Part shown: positions 36,401-41,995 of the stretch, in pieces
Position numbering within the stretch: the first letter of the stretch is position 1
Layout: every line of letters begins with the position of its first letter
Origin: Neomesorhizobium albiziae
Lineage (GTDB): Bacteria; Pseudomonadota; Alphaproteobacteria; Rhizobiales; Rhizobiaceae
Length of the DNA stretch: 51,280 nucleotides
Direction of reading: 5' to 3'
Assembly (NCBI RefSeq): GCF_900114255.1
Contig: NZ_FOSL01000028.1
Location: 1-51,280 of the forward strand
Notes under the pieces: generated by a model
What the model was told of the DNA's origin: nothing
Databases searched by the model: none
Seen by the model: only the letters and a program-made list of their open reading frames with translations
Position numbers and translations under genes: made by a program

Positions 36401-36657
36401 GGCGCCGGTCCATTCATATCAACCGGGGTCGCGGGACGATAATTCGGGTCCAGCAGCGAGGGAAACTCGTTGTCGGCCGCGCCCCAGTTCTCCCGCCCGG
36501 GAAGCAGGTTGTTGTACGTGCCATCCACTGTCCGCAGCCCGAAGCTTAGATTCGGCGCCGGGATGAGATCGCTGAGCGGCGTACCGGCCGCATGGGCTTC
36601 AGAAATCTTGATCTGCTCGAGGATGAAGTCCAGATCCGAACGGATGTACTTGACCAT
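30472..36657 (-). CDS. Giant RTX-tailed animal-type haem peroxidase (peroxicin-like)
   Basis: 2061 residues. The haem peroxidase domain (about 245-900) keeps GQFFDHG with Q262, D265 and distal H266, then R512 and E515 in GRGNENIGLT, proximal H636 in YRFGHS and NLARGRD. D265 and E515 match the two myeloperoxidase haem-ester residues; the myeloperoxidase methionine is N516, and the calcium-ligand Asp after the distal His is G267. An Ala-rich helix precedes (about 155-225). RTX beta-rolls (about 1010-1110), an Ig-like domain (about 1425-1520), further beta-rolls with three DTVQTTLASYTL-type modules (about 1530-1900) and a serralysin-like secretion tail follow. GGGGAG precedes the ATG. It heads the operon with its exporter. 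Substrate is unknown. Confidence 0.93.
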   Translation of the reverse strand: MVKYIRSDLDFILEQIKISEAHAAGTPLSDLIPAPNLSFGLRTVDGTYNNLLPGRENWGAADNEFPSLLDPNYRPATPVDMNGPAPGGVTASSYNPSNNPGNIVVDGSLRTISNLIVDQTLDNPAAIMVALERAGVAGDPLVIAATIKAEYQTVKPFIEAAEDANLANINAQRTLVSAQQAHDTNPTPETQAALDAAIAAAAQTQADADAANAALAIERVELDGMLTANGIEMDGDNIKLTNIAPDEGLSASFNSWFTLFGQFFDHGLDLVAKGNSGTVFVPLQPDDPLYDPTSPTNFMVLTRATVLSPGVDGVAGTADDHALPLNTTTSFVDQNQTYTSHASHQVFLREYTLVNGRPEATGALLDGANGGLPTWGEIKAQARDILGIDLTDYHVGNLPLLATDAYGKFIPDPITGFPQVVMLGVPAGSPPTLQSGTVANPLELVDATNPAAAVHLAVRTGHAFLDDIAHTAVPIGKIADGDTEIGLGNPGNGSTEYDNELLDSHFVTGDGRGNENIGLTAVHHVFHSEHNRLMEHTKDVVIDTGDLDFINEWLDVAITELPTTPAALAALDWNGERLFQAAKFGTEMQYQHLVFEEFARKIQPNVNVFLVPDGYDVTINPSIVAEFAHVVYRFGHSMLTESIDRFDPQFNDESIGLIEGFLNPIEFASLGSEEMAGSIIRGMTRQVGNEIDEFVTSALRNNLLGLPLDLATINLARGRDTGVPSLNAARREFYEVTNNDAILKPYESWIDYAGHLKNEASIINFIAAYGTHALITGQTTIEGKRDAALTIITGVSVGGLAVPADAEDFLNGLGAYAADLGGLENVDLWIGGLAEQITPFGGMLGSTFNFVFETTMEKLQNGDRFYYLQRLDGLHLFSEMEANSFAAMIMRNTDATHLPSDVFSTPGLILEIDRTRQYNPGLGETAGADGILVDDPTTTLVDESADNLGNDPTGGSILTPLVIRNNPGTAGPDTNYLRYTGGDHVVLGGTDPGSAVNPSGNDILIAGIGDDTLFGDGGNDKLEGGHGNDIINAGDGDDIVTDVGGDDNIKAGEGHDAVQAGPGLDLVLGGAGQDFIVLGTDMGSEVFGGEGNDFIFGNKNAERILGNEGDDWLETGTFDGAPGDNFDEIFARDGVRGNDVFLGDGGFDEFIGEGGDDIMVGSPGRGKMAGMSGYDWVTYKDNLTGVNADLSIPIIFDEFPTLPPNASQDAFESMEGLSGSAFDDMLTGSEVTAAERLPANQGGTEGIAGSALDTEGIALINGLQALLGAGVTSFSEGDIILGGDGSDRIAGLAGDDIIDGDKWLDVQIGVYAPGDTGHTGAPLELHESMTALSSRIFSGAINPGQLGIVRRIVTADGAGDMDTAVFSGNQDEYVFGTDAFGRMTVSHVGGTQIDGTDTIINIEQLQFADGFVSLVNDPATGAPAISDTTPTEGSQLTASVGTLADANGFNPANVTWQWQVETGVGTGLFTNIAGATNANFTPGQAQVNRQVRVVANFLDNRGFAESVASAATIVVGDLVTGLAGAEIIVGTEGQDNLSGAGGNDTISGLGGNDTLNGGDGDDTLDGGAGNDTMTGGNGNDTFVVDSALDVVNEGTGGASGIDTVQTTLASYTLSANLENLTKLGGGNFNGTGNNGANVLTGGTGNNTLNGLGGNDTLNGMGGSDTLNGGDGNDTLNGGDGVDTLNGGNNDDVLDGGAGNDGMAGGAGNDTYIAGTGDVIIENLNAGTDTVQTVLGNYTLGANVENLTKTGPGIFNGTGNALANIIIGGGLNDTLSGLAGDDRLDGGLGNDTMIGGADNDTYVVNAAGDVVTEAAGAGTDTVQTTLASYTLSANLENLSYTGAGTFTGTGNGSGNVITGGGLNDSLNGLAGNDTLNGGNGDDTFLAQNADGNDAYNGGAGTDTLNMSAVTGATSVNFATGAVTGAGTDTINSVENVIGGAGVNTFTASNTAGVVNTMTGGGGNDVFVFGTNAAANGDVITDFQAGDRVDLSGIDANSVTGGNNAFTTLLQGNVAFGAQAVLRTYQSGGNTVIEGNNDGDTAADFSVTLSGNVALTLGGSFIA
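31090..31880 (-). repeat. Three tandem-type coding modules within the peroxidase RTX region
   Basis: Three related units of roughly 90-110 residues each run through this part of the peroxidase gene. Each has a DTVQT-(T/V)-L-x-x-YTL segment, an (A/G)N-(L/V)-ENL(T/S) segment, an FxGTGN segment and then glycine/aspartate nonapeptides. The units differ at many positions, so they are old, diverged duplications rather than recent ones. The module is known from RTX proteins of many bacteria. Boundaries given are approximate. Confidence 0.7.
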
Positions 36658-37140
36658 TTTCTGCTCCCCAGTGGTTGGCTATGCTGGCTCCCAAGGCGTT
36701 CGGCTCAAGAGAGCAGAGTAGCGGTTGCGTAACGCACGCTCGCCATCATCCTTCGCTCGCATTCGAGTCGAGACGACGCGATGTTCTTTCGGAGGTTCCG
36801 GCCGCGACGAGGCGCATGCCCCGGGACTTCCTTCCAAGCATGATGCAACTTTGACCGGGGTCGGCGTATGGGCGGAAGTCGAGCTACTTGAGCAACTTTA
36901 GGAGAGAGGAATATAACCCATTGGTATCTGCATGATCTGACTTTGGTCTGATAAATAGTCGGACCATGGTACCAAGCAGCCAGTCTTATGAACTTCCCCC
37001 GCCTTGACCGCGACCTGTAAATTTCTGATGCTTGCGGTCCGTCACAACTAGCTTGTGCAACGCTACTCCGAGGACAGCAACTGCGGAAAGCACAAACAGA
37101 CGCTGAACTGCTCACGGGCACTTACCCCTCAGGCGAAAGC
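36658..37140. promoter_or_regulatory. Divergent promoter region between the peroxidase operon and the sensor kinase
   Basis: This 483-bp region has no convincing gene. Transcription must leave in both directions: minus to the peroxidase/type I secretion operon and plus to the kinase and regulator. Nested inverted repeats lie at 36921-36975. I cannot assign -35/-10 elements with confidence. The arrangement suggests the adjacent two-component genes control the divergent operon, which is inference. Confidence 0.5.
36921..36975. repeat. Nested inverted repeats in the divergent promoter
   Basis: The outer arms TTGGTA (36921-36926) and TACCAA (36970-36975) are exact reverse complements. Inside, GGTCTGA (36945-36951) and TCGGACC (36959-36965) match with one mismatch around TAAATAG. 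Next to the inner repeat is the 8-bp palindrome ACCATGGT (36963-36970). This is the densest dyad symmetry in the region and a candidate operator for a dimeric regulator such as the NarL-type proteins nearby. No binding evidence exists. Confidence 0.4.
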
Positions 37141-38532
37141 GTGGAGTCTACAAGGCAGGTTCCGGAGGCCTCTCGATGGACCCCGGCAAGCACTTGGCGA
37201 AGTCTCAGTCCCAAAACGCAATTCCTCGCCACGGCCGTGCTGGTCGTCTGCTGTTTGATGGTAGTTCTCGGTCAGTGGATGAGCGCCCGCATCACTTCCA
37301 GCTACGTTCATGCCCGTGCCGATGCCGGCGCCCTTTACATGGAAGGTTTTCTGGCTGCCCATGTCCAGGAATTGTCCGACGGGCGAACAGCACTGTCCGA
37401 TGGCAAAGCCGATTTGCTCGACGATCTTCTCGACAACACCGGTCTGGCGCACCGGGTCGAGGGCATGAAGATTTGGCTTCGGGATGGAACGATCGCATAC
37501 AGCACGGACAAGTCGCTGATCGGGAAAAAAATGCCTTCAAGCGAGGTGGATGCAGGCTTTGCGGGAAAGGTTTCTTCAAAGATAGAGCAGAGTCCGGACA
37601 AAGAACATGCCGGTCAAATGATAAAAAACTATCCGCTTCTGGAGGTCTATGCCCCGATTTACAAAGAAGACAGCTCCCAGGTAATCGCTGTGGGTGAGTT
37701 TTACGAAAAAGCCGGAGGCATGATCGCAGCGCTTTCTCGATCCACTCGTTCCACCTGGGTGATCGTCGGCGCGATGACCGCCATGATGGCAGGGCTGTTG
37801 TATTTGATCGTTCGAAGCGCCAACGACCTCATCGTGCGTCAACGGTATTTGCTTCATAGGCAACTAGACGCATCACAAGCATTGTCGGATCAAAACGACA
37901 AGCTGCGCCAGGCGGCCGAGCTGGCCCGAATGGACGCGAGCAAATCGAACGAAAGTGTCTTGAACAGGATCGGCGCCGATATTCATGACGGCCCCGTCCA
38001 GGTGCTAAGCGCCCTCCTTCTCAGGCCGAGCGACGCCGGCTCTGTTCAGCGGCTGGCAAAACATGTCCTCGATGAGCTCCGCGAAATCTCGAGCGGTCTT
38101 GTCTTGCCGGAAATTGAGACCGTTCCCCTCGAATCCGCGCTTCGGCTTGCCGTTCAGCGTCACCGCAGCGCAACCGGAACCGCAGTCGCGGAGCGTTATA
38201 CAAACCTGTCGATGCAAGTTGCCCATCCGTTGAAAATTTGCCTCTACCGCGTCGTACAGGAGGCGCTCAACAATGCCTTCCGTCATGGTGCTGGCTTGGG
38301 GCAAAAAGTTGAAGCGGCAATTGACGATCGCCAGATCATAACGGTGTCGATTAGCGACAGTGGCCCAGGCTTTGCCGCGAGGTCCGCGACCGACCAGACA
38401 AGGAAGCCGCTTGGCCTCGACGGAATCAGAAACCGTGTCGATGCCTTCGGAGGCAGCTTGGAAATCATCTCCGCCGACGACAACGGCGCCATGATTCTGA
38501 TCAAAATCCCCCTCGCCGGAAACGGTGCCTGA
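37141..38532 (+). CDS. NarX/DegS-type sensor histidine kinase paralogous to the one at 5810-7264
   Basis: 463 residues, GTG start. Helices at about 28-46 and 206-225 enclose a periplasmic domain with MKIWLRDGTIAYSTDKS (109-125), nearly the motif of the other kinase (YKLWRRDGTILYSKDKS). The HisKA_3 domain has H282 in GADIHDGPVQ, and the ATPase domain has VVQEALNNAFRHG, DSGPGFAAR and LGLDGIRNRVDAFGG. All catalytic boxes look intact. The regulator 278 bp downstream has an atypical receiver, so the true phosphorylation partner may be the intact paralogue at 24032-24706. It is transcribed away from the peroxidase operon. Confidence 0.92.
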   Translation: MESTRQVPEASRWTPASTWRSLSPKTQFLATAVLVVCCLMVVLGQWMSARITSSYVHARADAGALYMEGFLAAHVQELSDGRTALSDGKADLLDDLLDNTGLAHRVEGMKIWLRDGTIAYSTDKSLIGKKMPSSEVDAGFAGKVSSKIEQSPDKEHAGQMIKNYPLLEVYAPIYKEDSSQVIAVGEFYEKAGGMIAALSRSTRSTWVIVGAMTAMMAGLLYLIVRSANDLIVRQRYLLHRQLDASQALSDQNDKLRQAAELARMDASKSNESVLNRIGADIHDGPVQVLSALLLRPSDAGSVQRLAKHVLDELREISSGLVLPEIETVPLESALRLAVQRHRSATGTAVAERYTNLSMQVAHPLKICLYRVVQEALNNAFRHGAGLGQKVEAAIDDRQIITVSISDSGPGFAARSATDQTRKPLGLDGIRNRVDAFGGSLEIISADDNGAMILIKIPLAGNGA

Positions 38533-38772
38533 ATTCCAGCGCCGCGAATGACTGACCCTCGTCAGCACCAAGCGGACAGGCCATGCATCTCCTTTTTCGT
38601 GTCAGCGCCCACATGTTGCACTACGCCCGGGAAGCCGGCCTGTCGTTTACATCAGCAATCTGACTGAGCCGACGCGAATGGATCGTTGCTGCGGCCGGCG
38701 CCGTGACATCACGCGCGTCGTGCAAATTCCTTCGAGATGCGCCGCCACCCTGGTGGACACGTACAAAAGAGG

Positions 38773-38784
38773 TACTTGCAAGTA
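38773..38784. promoter_or_regulatory. 12-bp perfect palindrome before the atypical regulator gene
   Basis: TACTTGCAAGTA is an exact palindrome ending 26 bp before the ATG at 38811. Half-site-like copies follow within the gene start: TGCAAGTA near 38822 and ACTTGCAG near 38864. It may be an operator for autoregulation. A 12-bp palindrome is expected by chance several times in a window this size, so position and half-sites are the only support. Confidence 0.3.
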
Positions 38785-38810
38785 AACATCCGCCATTAGG
38801 TCGATGTTGC

Positions 38811-39533
38811 ATGAAAATTCCTGCAAGTATATTTCTTTCACTGCGGCGCGTGGGAGTTATCAACTTGCAGACAGGCAAAACAGTCGCGCTTATAAACCAC
38901 CAGCCAATAATGCTTGAAGGTCTCCTTCGCATCTTCGCGGGGAATGATTCTCTTGTTTTGCTTGAACTCGGCCTTCCAACTTCGGAAACGGTCGACATGA
39001 TCGTGCGGCGGCACCCCGATCTCATCGTCCTGGACTCCGAGGGACCGGATCGTGGAATCGATAAGATAGCCGTCATTGCGCGGCAAAGCCCGCAGACAAA
39101 GGTCATGGTCTTCACATCCGCAATCAGCATCGACCATGCGGTACGTGCGCTCGACGCGGGCGCTGTAGGCTATGTCTCCTCCACCAGTACCGCGGAGGAA
39201 CTCCTGCACGCAGTCAAGGCCGTGCTTAGCGGAGAAACTTTTATAAGCCAAAACATCGCCACCAAAGTTATTTCCGCGCTGAGAACGGCCGCAGCGGCGC
39301 GCGAGACGGCTGCGCCGGCAAAAGCGCTCAATGTAAGGGAAGAGCAGATCGCCAGCCTCTTGCTCAAGGGTCAGACCAACAGGGAAATGGCGCGCAATCT
39401 TGGCCTGAGCGAAAAAACGATAAAGCACTACATGACGATCCTCATGCAGAAATTGCGAGCCAGGAACAGGCTTGAACTCGTCCTTGCAATCCGGCCCACC
39501 GCGTCCGCAACTGGCAATCCCCTTTTTAACTGA
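38811..39533 (+). CDS. NarL/LuxR-type regulator with atypical receiver domain
   Basis: 240 residues. The receiver keeps a phospho-acceptor-like D75 in LIVLDSEGPD, but the acidic pair is N29-H30 (ALINHQP, where the paralogue has ALIDDHP) and the conserved lysine is S124 (GYVSSTS where GYILKGS is usual). Mg2+-dependent phosphorylation is therefore doubtful. The LuxR helix-turn-helix is intact: LNVREEQIASLLLKGQTNRE and LSEKTIKHYMTILMQKL. It resembles 24032-24706 along its length. The ATG at 38811 is the best start; a GTG at 38850 or an upstream ATG at 38703 are alternatives. It may work without phosphorylation or as a competitor of its paralogue. Confidence 0.88.
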   Translation: MKIPASIFLSLRRVGVINLQTGKTVALINHQPIMLEGLLRIFAGNDSLVLLELGLPTSETVDMIVRRHPDLIVLDSEGPDRGIDKIAVIARQSPQTKVMVFTSAISIDHAVRALDAGAVGYVSSTSTAEELLHAVKAVLSGETFISQNIATKVISALRTAAAARETAAPAKALNVREEQIASLLLKGQTNREMARNLGLSEKTIKHYMTILMQKLRARNRLELVLAIRPTASATGNPLFN

Positions 39534-40090
39534 AAGTCTCACGTTTTGAGTGGCGCCCGGCGCGGCCGTGCCGCGGGAACCGATGGCAAAACAGCGAATT
39601 GTTCGTGCCCCATGCCGTTGGATCCACTTGAGCATCGCATCTAGAGGATGCACCATCAGCGTTTCTGAAAGGCTGCGGAAGACAGTCCCCGTGCGAACGT
39701 CAGCAAATGCGCTCAATAAGCGCAGGACTGAAGGCGAATGATTGCAAACGCCCGTTCAGCGTAGAGCTTTGCATGCTGATTCCTATAATTCGATCGGATC
39801 GCGTTCCGGATCGACGAGACTCATCCGGCACGGCACGTGAACAGTCCACGAAGGTTCTTGTTTGATGGTTCGCGATCGATATGATGCCATGTCCCTCCTT
39901 CATGACGACCAACCCTGGCACGTGCTGGCAGTTCCCGAAGCCTGTGAATGCCCCCGGCATTTTTTCGCGGCGCCCTTTTTTGCAAATGAGTTGCAATTGC
40001 GAGGATGCATGTTAGGCTTGGATTGAATAGGCGCACCCGCAGCATTTTTTACATCAGAGCACTGGGTTGGAACGGTCTGGTCAAAGGCAG
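39534..40090. other. Intergenic stretch with one possible tiny gene
   Basis: Apart from the 35-codon ORF at 39783-39890 I see no gene. Longer open frames on the minus strand, such as 39700-39996, share no recognisable feature and lack a ribosome binding site. No tRNA or other structured RNA could be recognised by eye. Confidence 0.4.
39783..39890 (-). CDS. Possible 35-residue small protein
   Basis: An ATG at 39890 opens a 35-codon frame (MASYRSRTIKQEPSWTVHV, ending RDPIEL) with AAGGAGGG just upstream, a near-perfect Shine-Dalgarno sequence although only three bases from the ATG. The peptide is soluble and mixed in charge with no membrane segment. I do not recognise a family. The strong ribosome binding site is the main support. 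Confidence 0.35.
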   Translation of the reverse strand: MASYRSRTIKQEPSWTVHVPCRMSLVDPERDPIEL

Positions 40091-40303
40091 ATGGATAAGC
40101 TGCACGGAACTCCATCCGAAATGAATGCGCAGGCTAGGAAACTCTCCGACGCCGAGTTGATTGAGATTGCGCATCTCGATGAAGCCACATTTGCTTTGAT
40201 AGCGCGCGCGGAACTTCAACGGCGCAACACTTGGTTCAGCGATACAACGCTCATCGTTGCAATGATCAGCATGGTTTTTGCTGCAATTGCCCTGTTACTC
40301 TAA
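40091..40303 (+). CDS. Small tail-anchored-type membrane protein, hypothetical
   Basis: 70 residues. A charged, helical N-terminal part (KLSDAELIEIAHLDEATFAL, then IARAELQRR) is followed by one C-terminal membrane helix (TLIVAMISMVFAAIALLL). This layout, a short cytosolic helix pair with a terminal anchor, is frequent among small rhizobial membrane proteins of unknown function. I use the ATG at 40091 with AAAGG just upstream; a TTG at 40067 would add eight residues and an ATG at 40121 would shorten it. It stands alone on the plus strand beside the rearranged segment at 40313-40800. Confidence 0.5.
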   Translation: MDKLHGTPSEMNAQARKLSDAELIEIAHLDEATFALIARAELQRRNTWFSDTTLIVAMISMVFAAIALLL

Positions 40304-40312
40304 CTTGTTCGG

Positions 40313-40580
40313 TTAGGTGCGCTCGAGCAGTTCGACGTTCGGTTCGCCGTGCGAACCGAGATCGAGGCACTTCACTGCTGCGAAGCAAGCATCTCCGGTC
40401 AGGCCGGCGAGCAGGTCACCCATAGTGGTTTCGACGTGGATGTCCTTGCCGCGACTGCTCTTGGGCAGCTTGCCCAGAAGATGTGCCGGCAACAGCTCGG
40501 CGCCCAGTTGCCGCAGGCTTGCCGTCTGTTCCAGTGCCTGCCGGGACCGTTGCAGCGTGCCCGCGGTGGTCGGATGCCGC
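40313..40580 (-). pseudogene. C-terminal fragment of an unrecognised protein
   Basis: A minus-strand frame without a proper start encodes a protein-like tail: TLQRSRQALEQTASLRQLG, then ELLPAHLLGKLPKSSRG, then TTMGDLLAGLTGDACFAAV, ending GEPNVELLERT. It is in a different frame from the di-haem peroxidase fragment immediately upstream on the same strand, so it seems to be the 3' end of another gene fused at a rearrangement point. I do not recognise the family. Its 5' part is missing from this location. Confidence 0.35.
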
Positions 40581-40800
40581 TCAAATCGACTTAAGATATT
40601 CGATGAGGTTGCTCTTCTCCTGTTCGGTGAGATCAAGCCGGAGATGACCATCGTAGTGCTTGACGACGTCGCCGAGCGTGGCGAACCGGCCGTCATGGTA
40701 GAACCCGCCCTTGTGGATTTTATCCATGTCCCATAGCGCCCGTAGCGGCGCGGTCCGGTAGCGCCCGTCCGGCGAGCGCATTGCCTGGAAGTTGGCGATG
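40563..40800 (-). repeat. Copy A of a 238-bp direct repeat (second copy 49517-49756)
   Basis: The sequence from 40563 to 40800 matches 49517-49756 at a constant offset of 8956 bp from 40569 onward, with about six substitutions and a 2-base length difference near the left end. Both copies lie in the same orientation. Copy B is the 3' end of the intact di-haem peroxidase gene; copy A is a detached duplicate. The high identity indicates recent duplication or gene conversion. Confidence 0.85.
40581..40800 (-). pseudogene. Truncated 3' end of a di-haem cytochrome c peroxidase gene
   Basis: The frame encodes the last 70-odd residues of the protein at 49537-50889: NFQAMRSPDGRYRTAPLRAL, WDMDKIHKGGFYHDGRFATL and DLTEQEKSNLIEYLKSI. 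Two residue changes are visible, SPDERY to SPDGRY and DSHLR to DGHLR. Both CxxCH haem sites lie in the missing part, so it cannot encode a functional peroxidase. Upstream the frame runs open into antisense of the Lys/Ala-rich ORF at 40798, which is not homologous to the peroxidase. It is a pseudogene fragment created by the duplication. Confidence 0.8.
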
Positions 40801-41007
40801 AGAAATCTTGCGGCAGCGGGCAAGAAGGGTGCGAAGAAGGGCGCCAAGAAGGGTGCACAGGCGGCCAGTCTGGCTGTCGAGGCCGCGCAGAGTGCGGCTA
40901 ATGCGATGATCGACGTGGTACGCGGCGCGGCCCACACCTTCCTCCCCGCGACACAGAAGGCTGCAACTGGGCACTCGAAACGCCCAAAAAGGGCGGCGGT
41001 GAACTAG
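40798..41007 (+). CDS. Lys/Ala-rich histone-tail-like small protein, possibly truncated
   Basis: 69 residues from the ATG at 40798 (MRNLAAAGKKGAKKGAKKGA, then QAASLAVEAAQSAANAMI). Three GKKGA/AKKGA units form a basic repeat before an alanine-rich amphipathic helix and a basic C-terminus (HSKRPKRAAVN). Composition resembles H1-like or DNA-binding tails, but no family is certain. The start sits exactly at the edge of the duplicated peroxidase segment, so the original 5' end may have been replaced. On the opposite strand only a meaningless continuation of the pseudogene frame is seen. Confidence 0.4.
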   Translation: MRNLAAAGKKGAKKGAKKGAQAASLAVEAAQSAANAMIDVVRGAAHTFLPATQKAATGHSKRPKRAAVN

Positions 41008-41060
41008 TAAGGGGTTCACGTAAGAAGGGCTATCCGGCTCGCAGCGGATTGCCTCGCCCG

Positions 41061-41282
41061 ATGGAACGCTGGCTTCTGCGCAGCCATAAAGACACCGCCC
41101 TGCAGCGGATAACGTCGAGCGCGATCCTTCGGGCTTTTGGCGTCCTGCTGCGCCATCACCCCGGCGCTGCTTTTTCCATGCTAGGCGCGGGGGCGGCCCA
41201 GGCAGGGAGGGCTGCGGTATCCGAGGTCTGCAGTGCCCTACATCTGACAGATGAAGGAGCCGCAATCGACAAGGGTGAATGA
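41061..41282 (+). CDS. Hypothetical small protein
   Basis: 73 residues (MERWLLRSHKDTALQRITSS, with AILRAFGVLLRHHPGAAFSM and an Ala-rich segment). The stop TGA overlaps the ATG of the next tiny ORF as TGATG, suggesting coupled translation. An amphipathic or weakly hydrophobic middle is visible but no clear membrane helix. No ribosome binding site is obvious and I recognise no family. It could be part of a small accessory operon with its neighbours. Confidence 0.35.
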   Translation: MERWLLRSHKDTALQRITSSAILRAFGVLLRHHPGAAFSMLGAGAAQAGRAAVSEVCSALHLTDEGAAIDKGE

Positions 41283-41377
41283 TGGATAAGATCACCCGCT
41301 CTGGCGCGAAGTCGGTCGTGAAAGCTTTTGCCGGTGTTCCCATGGTTGGTTACACGGCTCACCGCAAGCCAGAGTGA
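41282..41377 (+). CDS. Possible 31-residue small protein
   Basis: A short ORF (MDKITRSGAKSVVKAFAGVP, ending YTAHRKPE) starts in the TGATG overlap with the preceding ORF and has AAGGGTGA upstream. It is basic with an amphipathic start. It is too short for family assignment. Coupling to the previous gene and a ribosome-site-like sequence are the only evidence. Confidence 0.3.
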   Translation: MDKITRSGAKSVVKAFAGVPMVGYTAHRKPE

Positions 41378-41441
41378 GGGATCAAGCGCTGCCTTCCATC
41401 TTGAAATTTCACAGGCTGCCGGGAAGGCATTCCGTGCCCAT

Positions 41442-41735
41442 GTGAGCATAAGGCGAGAATCCCTACCTCTTTCTGTCGACACGATCGGCAAGATGCTCGC
41501 GTTGGGCGACGAGGTATCCGTTCACTGCGAAGCATTCGGCTCGCCCGACGGGTCGGGCATGGATCACGGCTGTCTCGACAAGGACCTTCGACCCTACACA
41601 TACTGCCCGAAATGCCGCGCAGTTGGCCGGCCGGACAAAAAGCTAGGTTTCGTCCATCACACGCTGACCGACCCTCATTCGGCGTGGCCGCGCCACATGA
41701 AGGCAGCCAATCCGCATGAGCAAAGATCGGCCTGA
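41442..41735 (+). CDS. Small Cys/His-rich hypothetical protein (possible zinc ribbon)
   Basis: About 97 residues from the GTG at 41442 (VSIRRESLPLSVDTIGKMLA, then LGDEVSVHCEAFG). Four cysteines (HC, GC, YCPKC) plus several histidines (HHTLTDPHSAWPRH) suggest zinc binding. It resembles small rhizobial hypothetical proteins with a LPLTVxQLxxMLxxGDEV opening and a later C-x-x-C pair. A TTG at 41328 opens the same frame earlier, but that part overlaps the preceding tiny ORF. Function unknown. Confidence 0.45.
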   Translation: MSIRRESLPLSVDTIGKMLALGDEVSVHCEAFGSPDGSGMDHGCLDKDLRPYTYCPKCRAVGRPDKKLGFVHHTLTDPHSAWPRHMKAANPHEQRSA

Positions 41736-41995
41736 CCTTGAGCGCAAGGGGAGGGCGCGGCGGTGGTTCTCCGTACCGATCGTTCAGATAGTGCTGTTTG
41801 TATTGCTCCTTCCAACGTAATTGGACGGGCCGCCCCCTCAGGCGCATTGTGTCCACCCTGCCGCGATCCCCCACACCGCCAAACCTGCGGCAGGAGCATG
41901 GGCCGGGAGGTGACCCCTCGCCTTCCGGCTTGGCCGGCGCTACTGAACAAAATCGAATGCACCGCGTTGTTTCAATCGGAACCGAAAGGATGGCG

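Noticed and set aside
34750-36549. 599-codon plus-strand open frame
   Set aside because: Antisense to the haem peroxidase domain, whose catalytic residues are all readable on the minus strand. The plus translation is low in recognisable structure.
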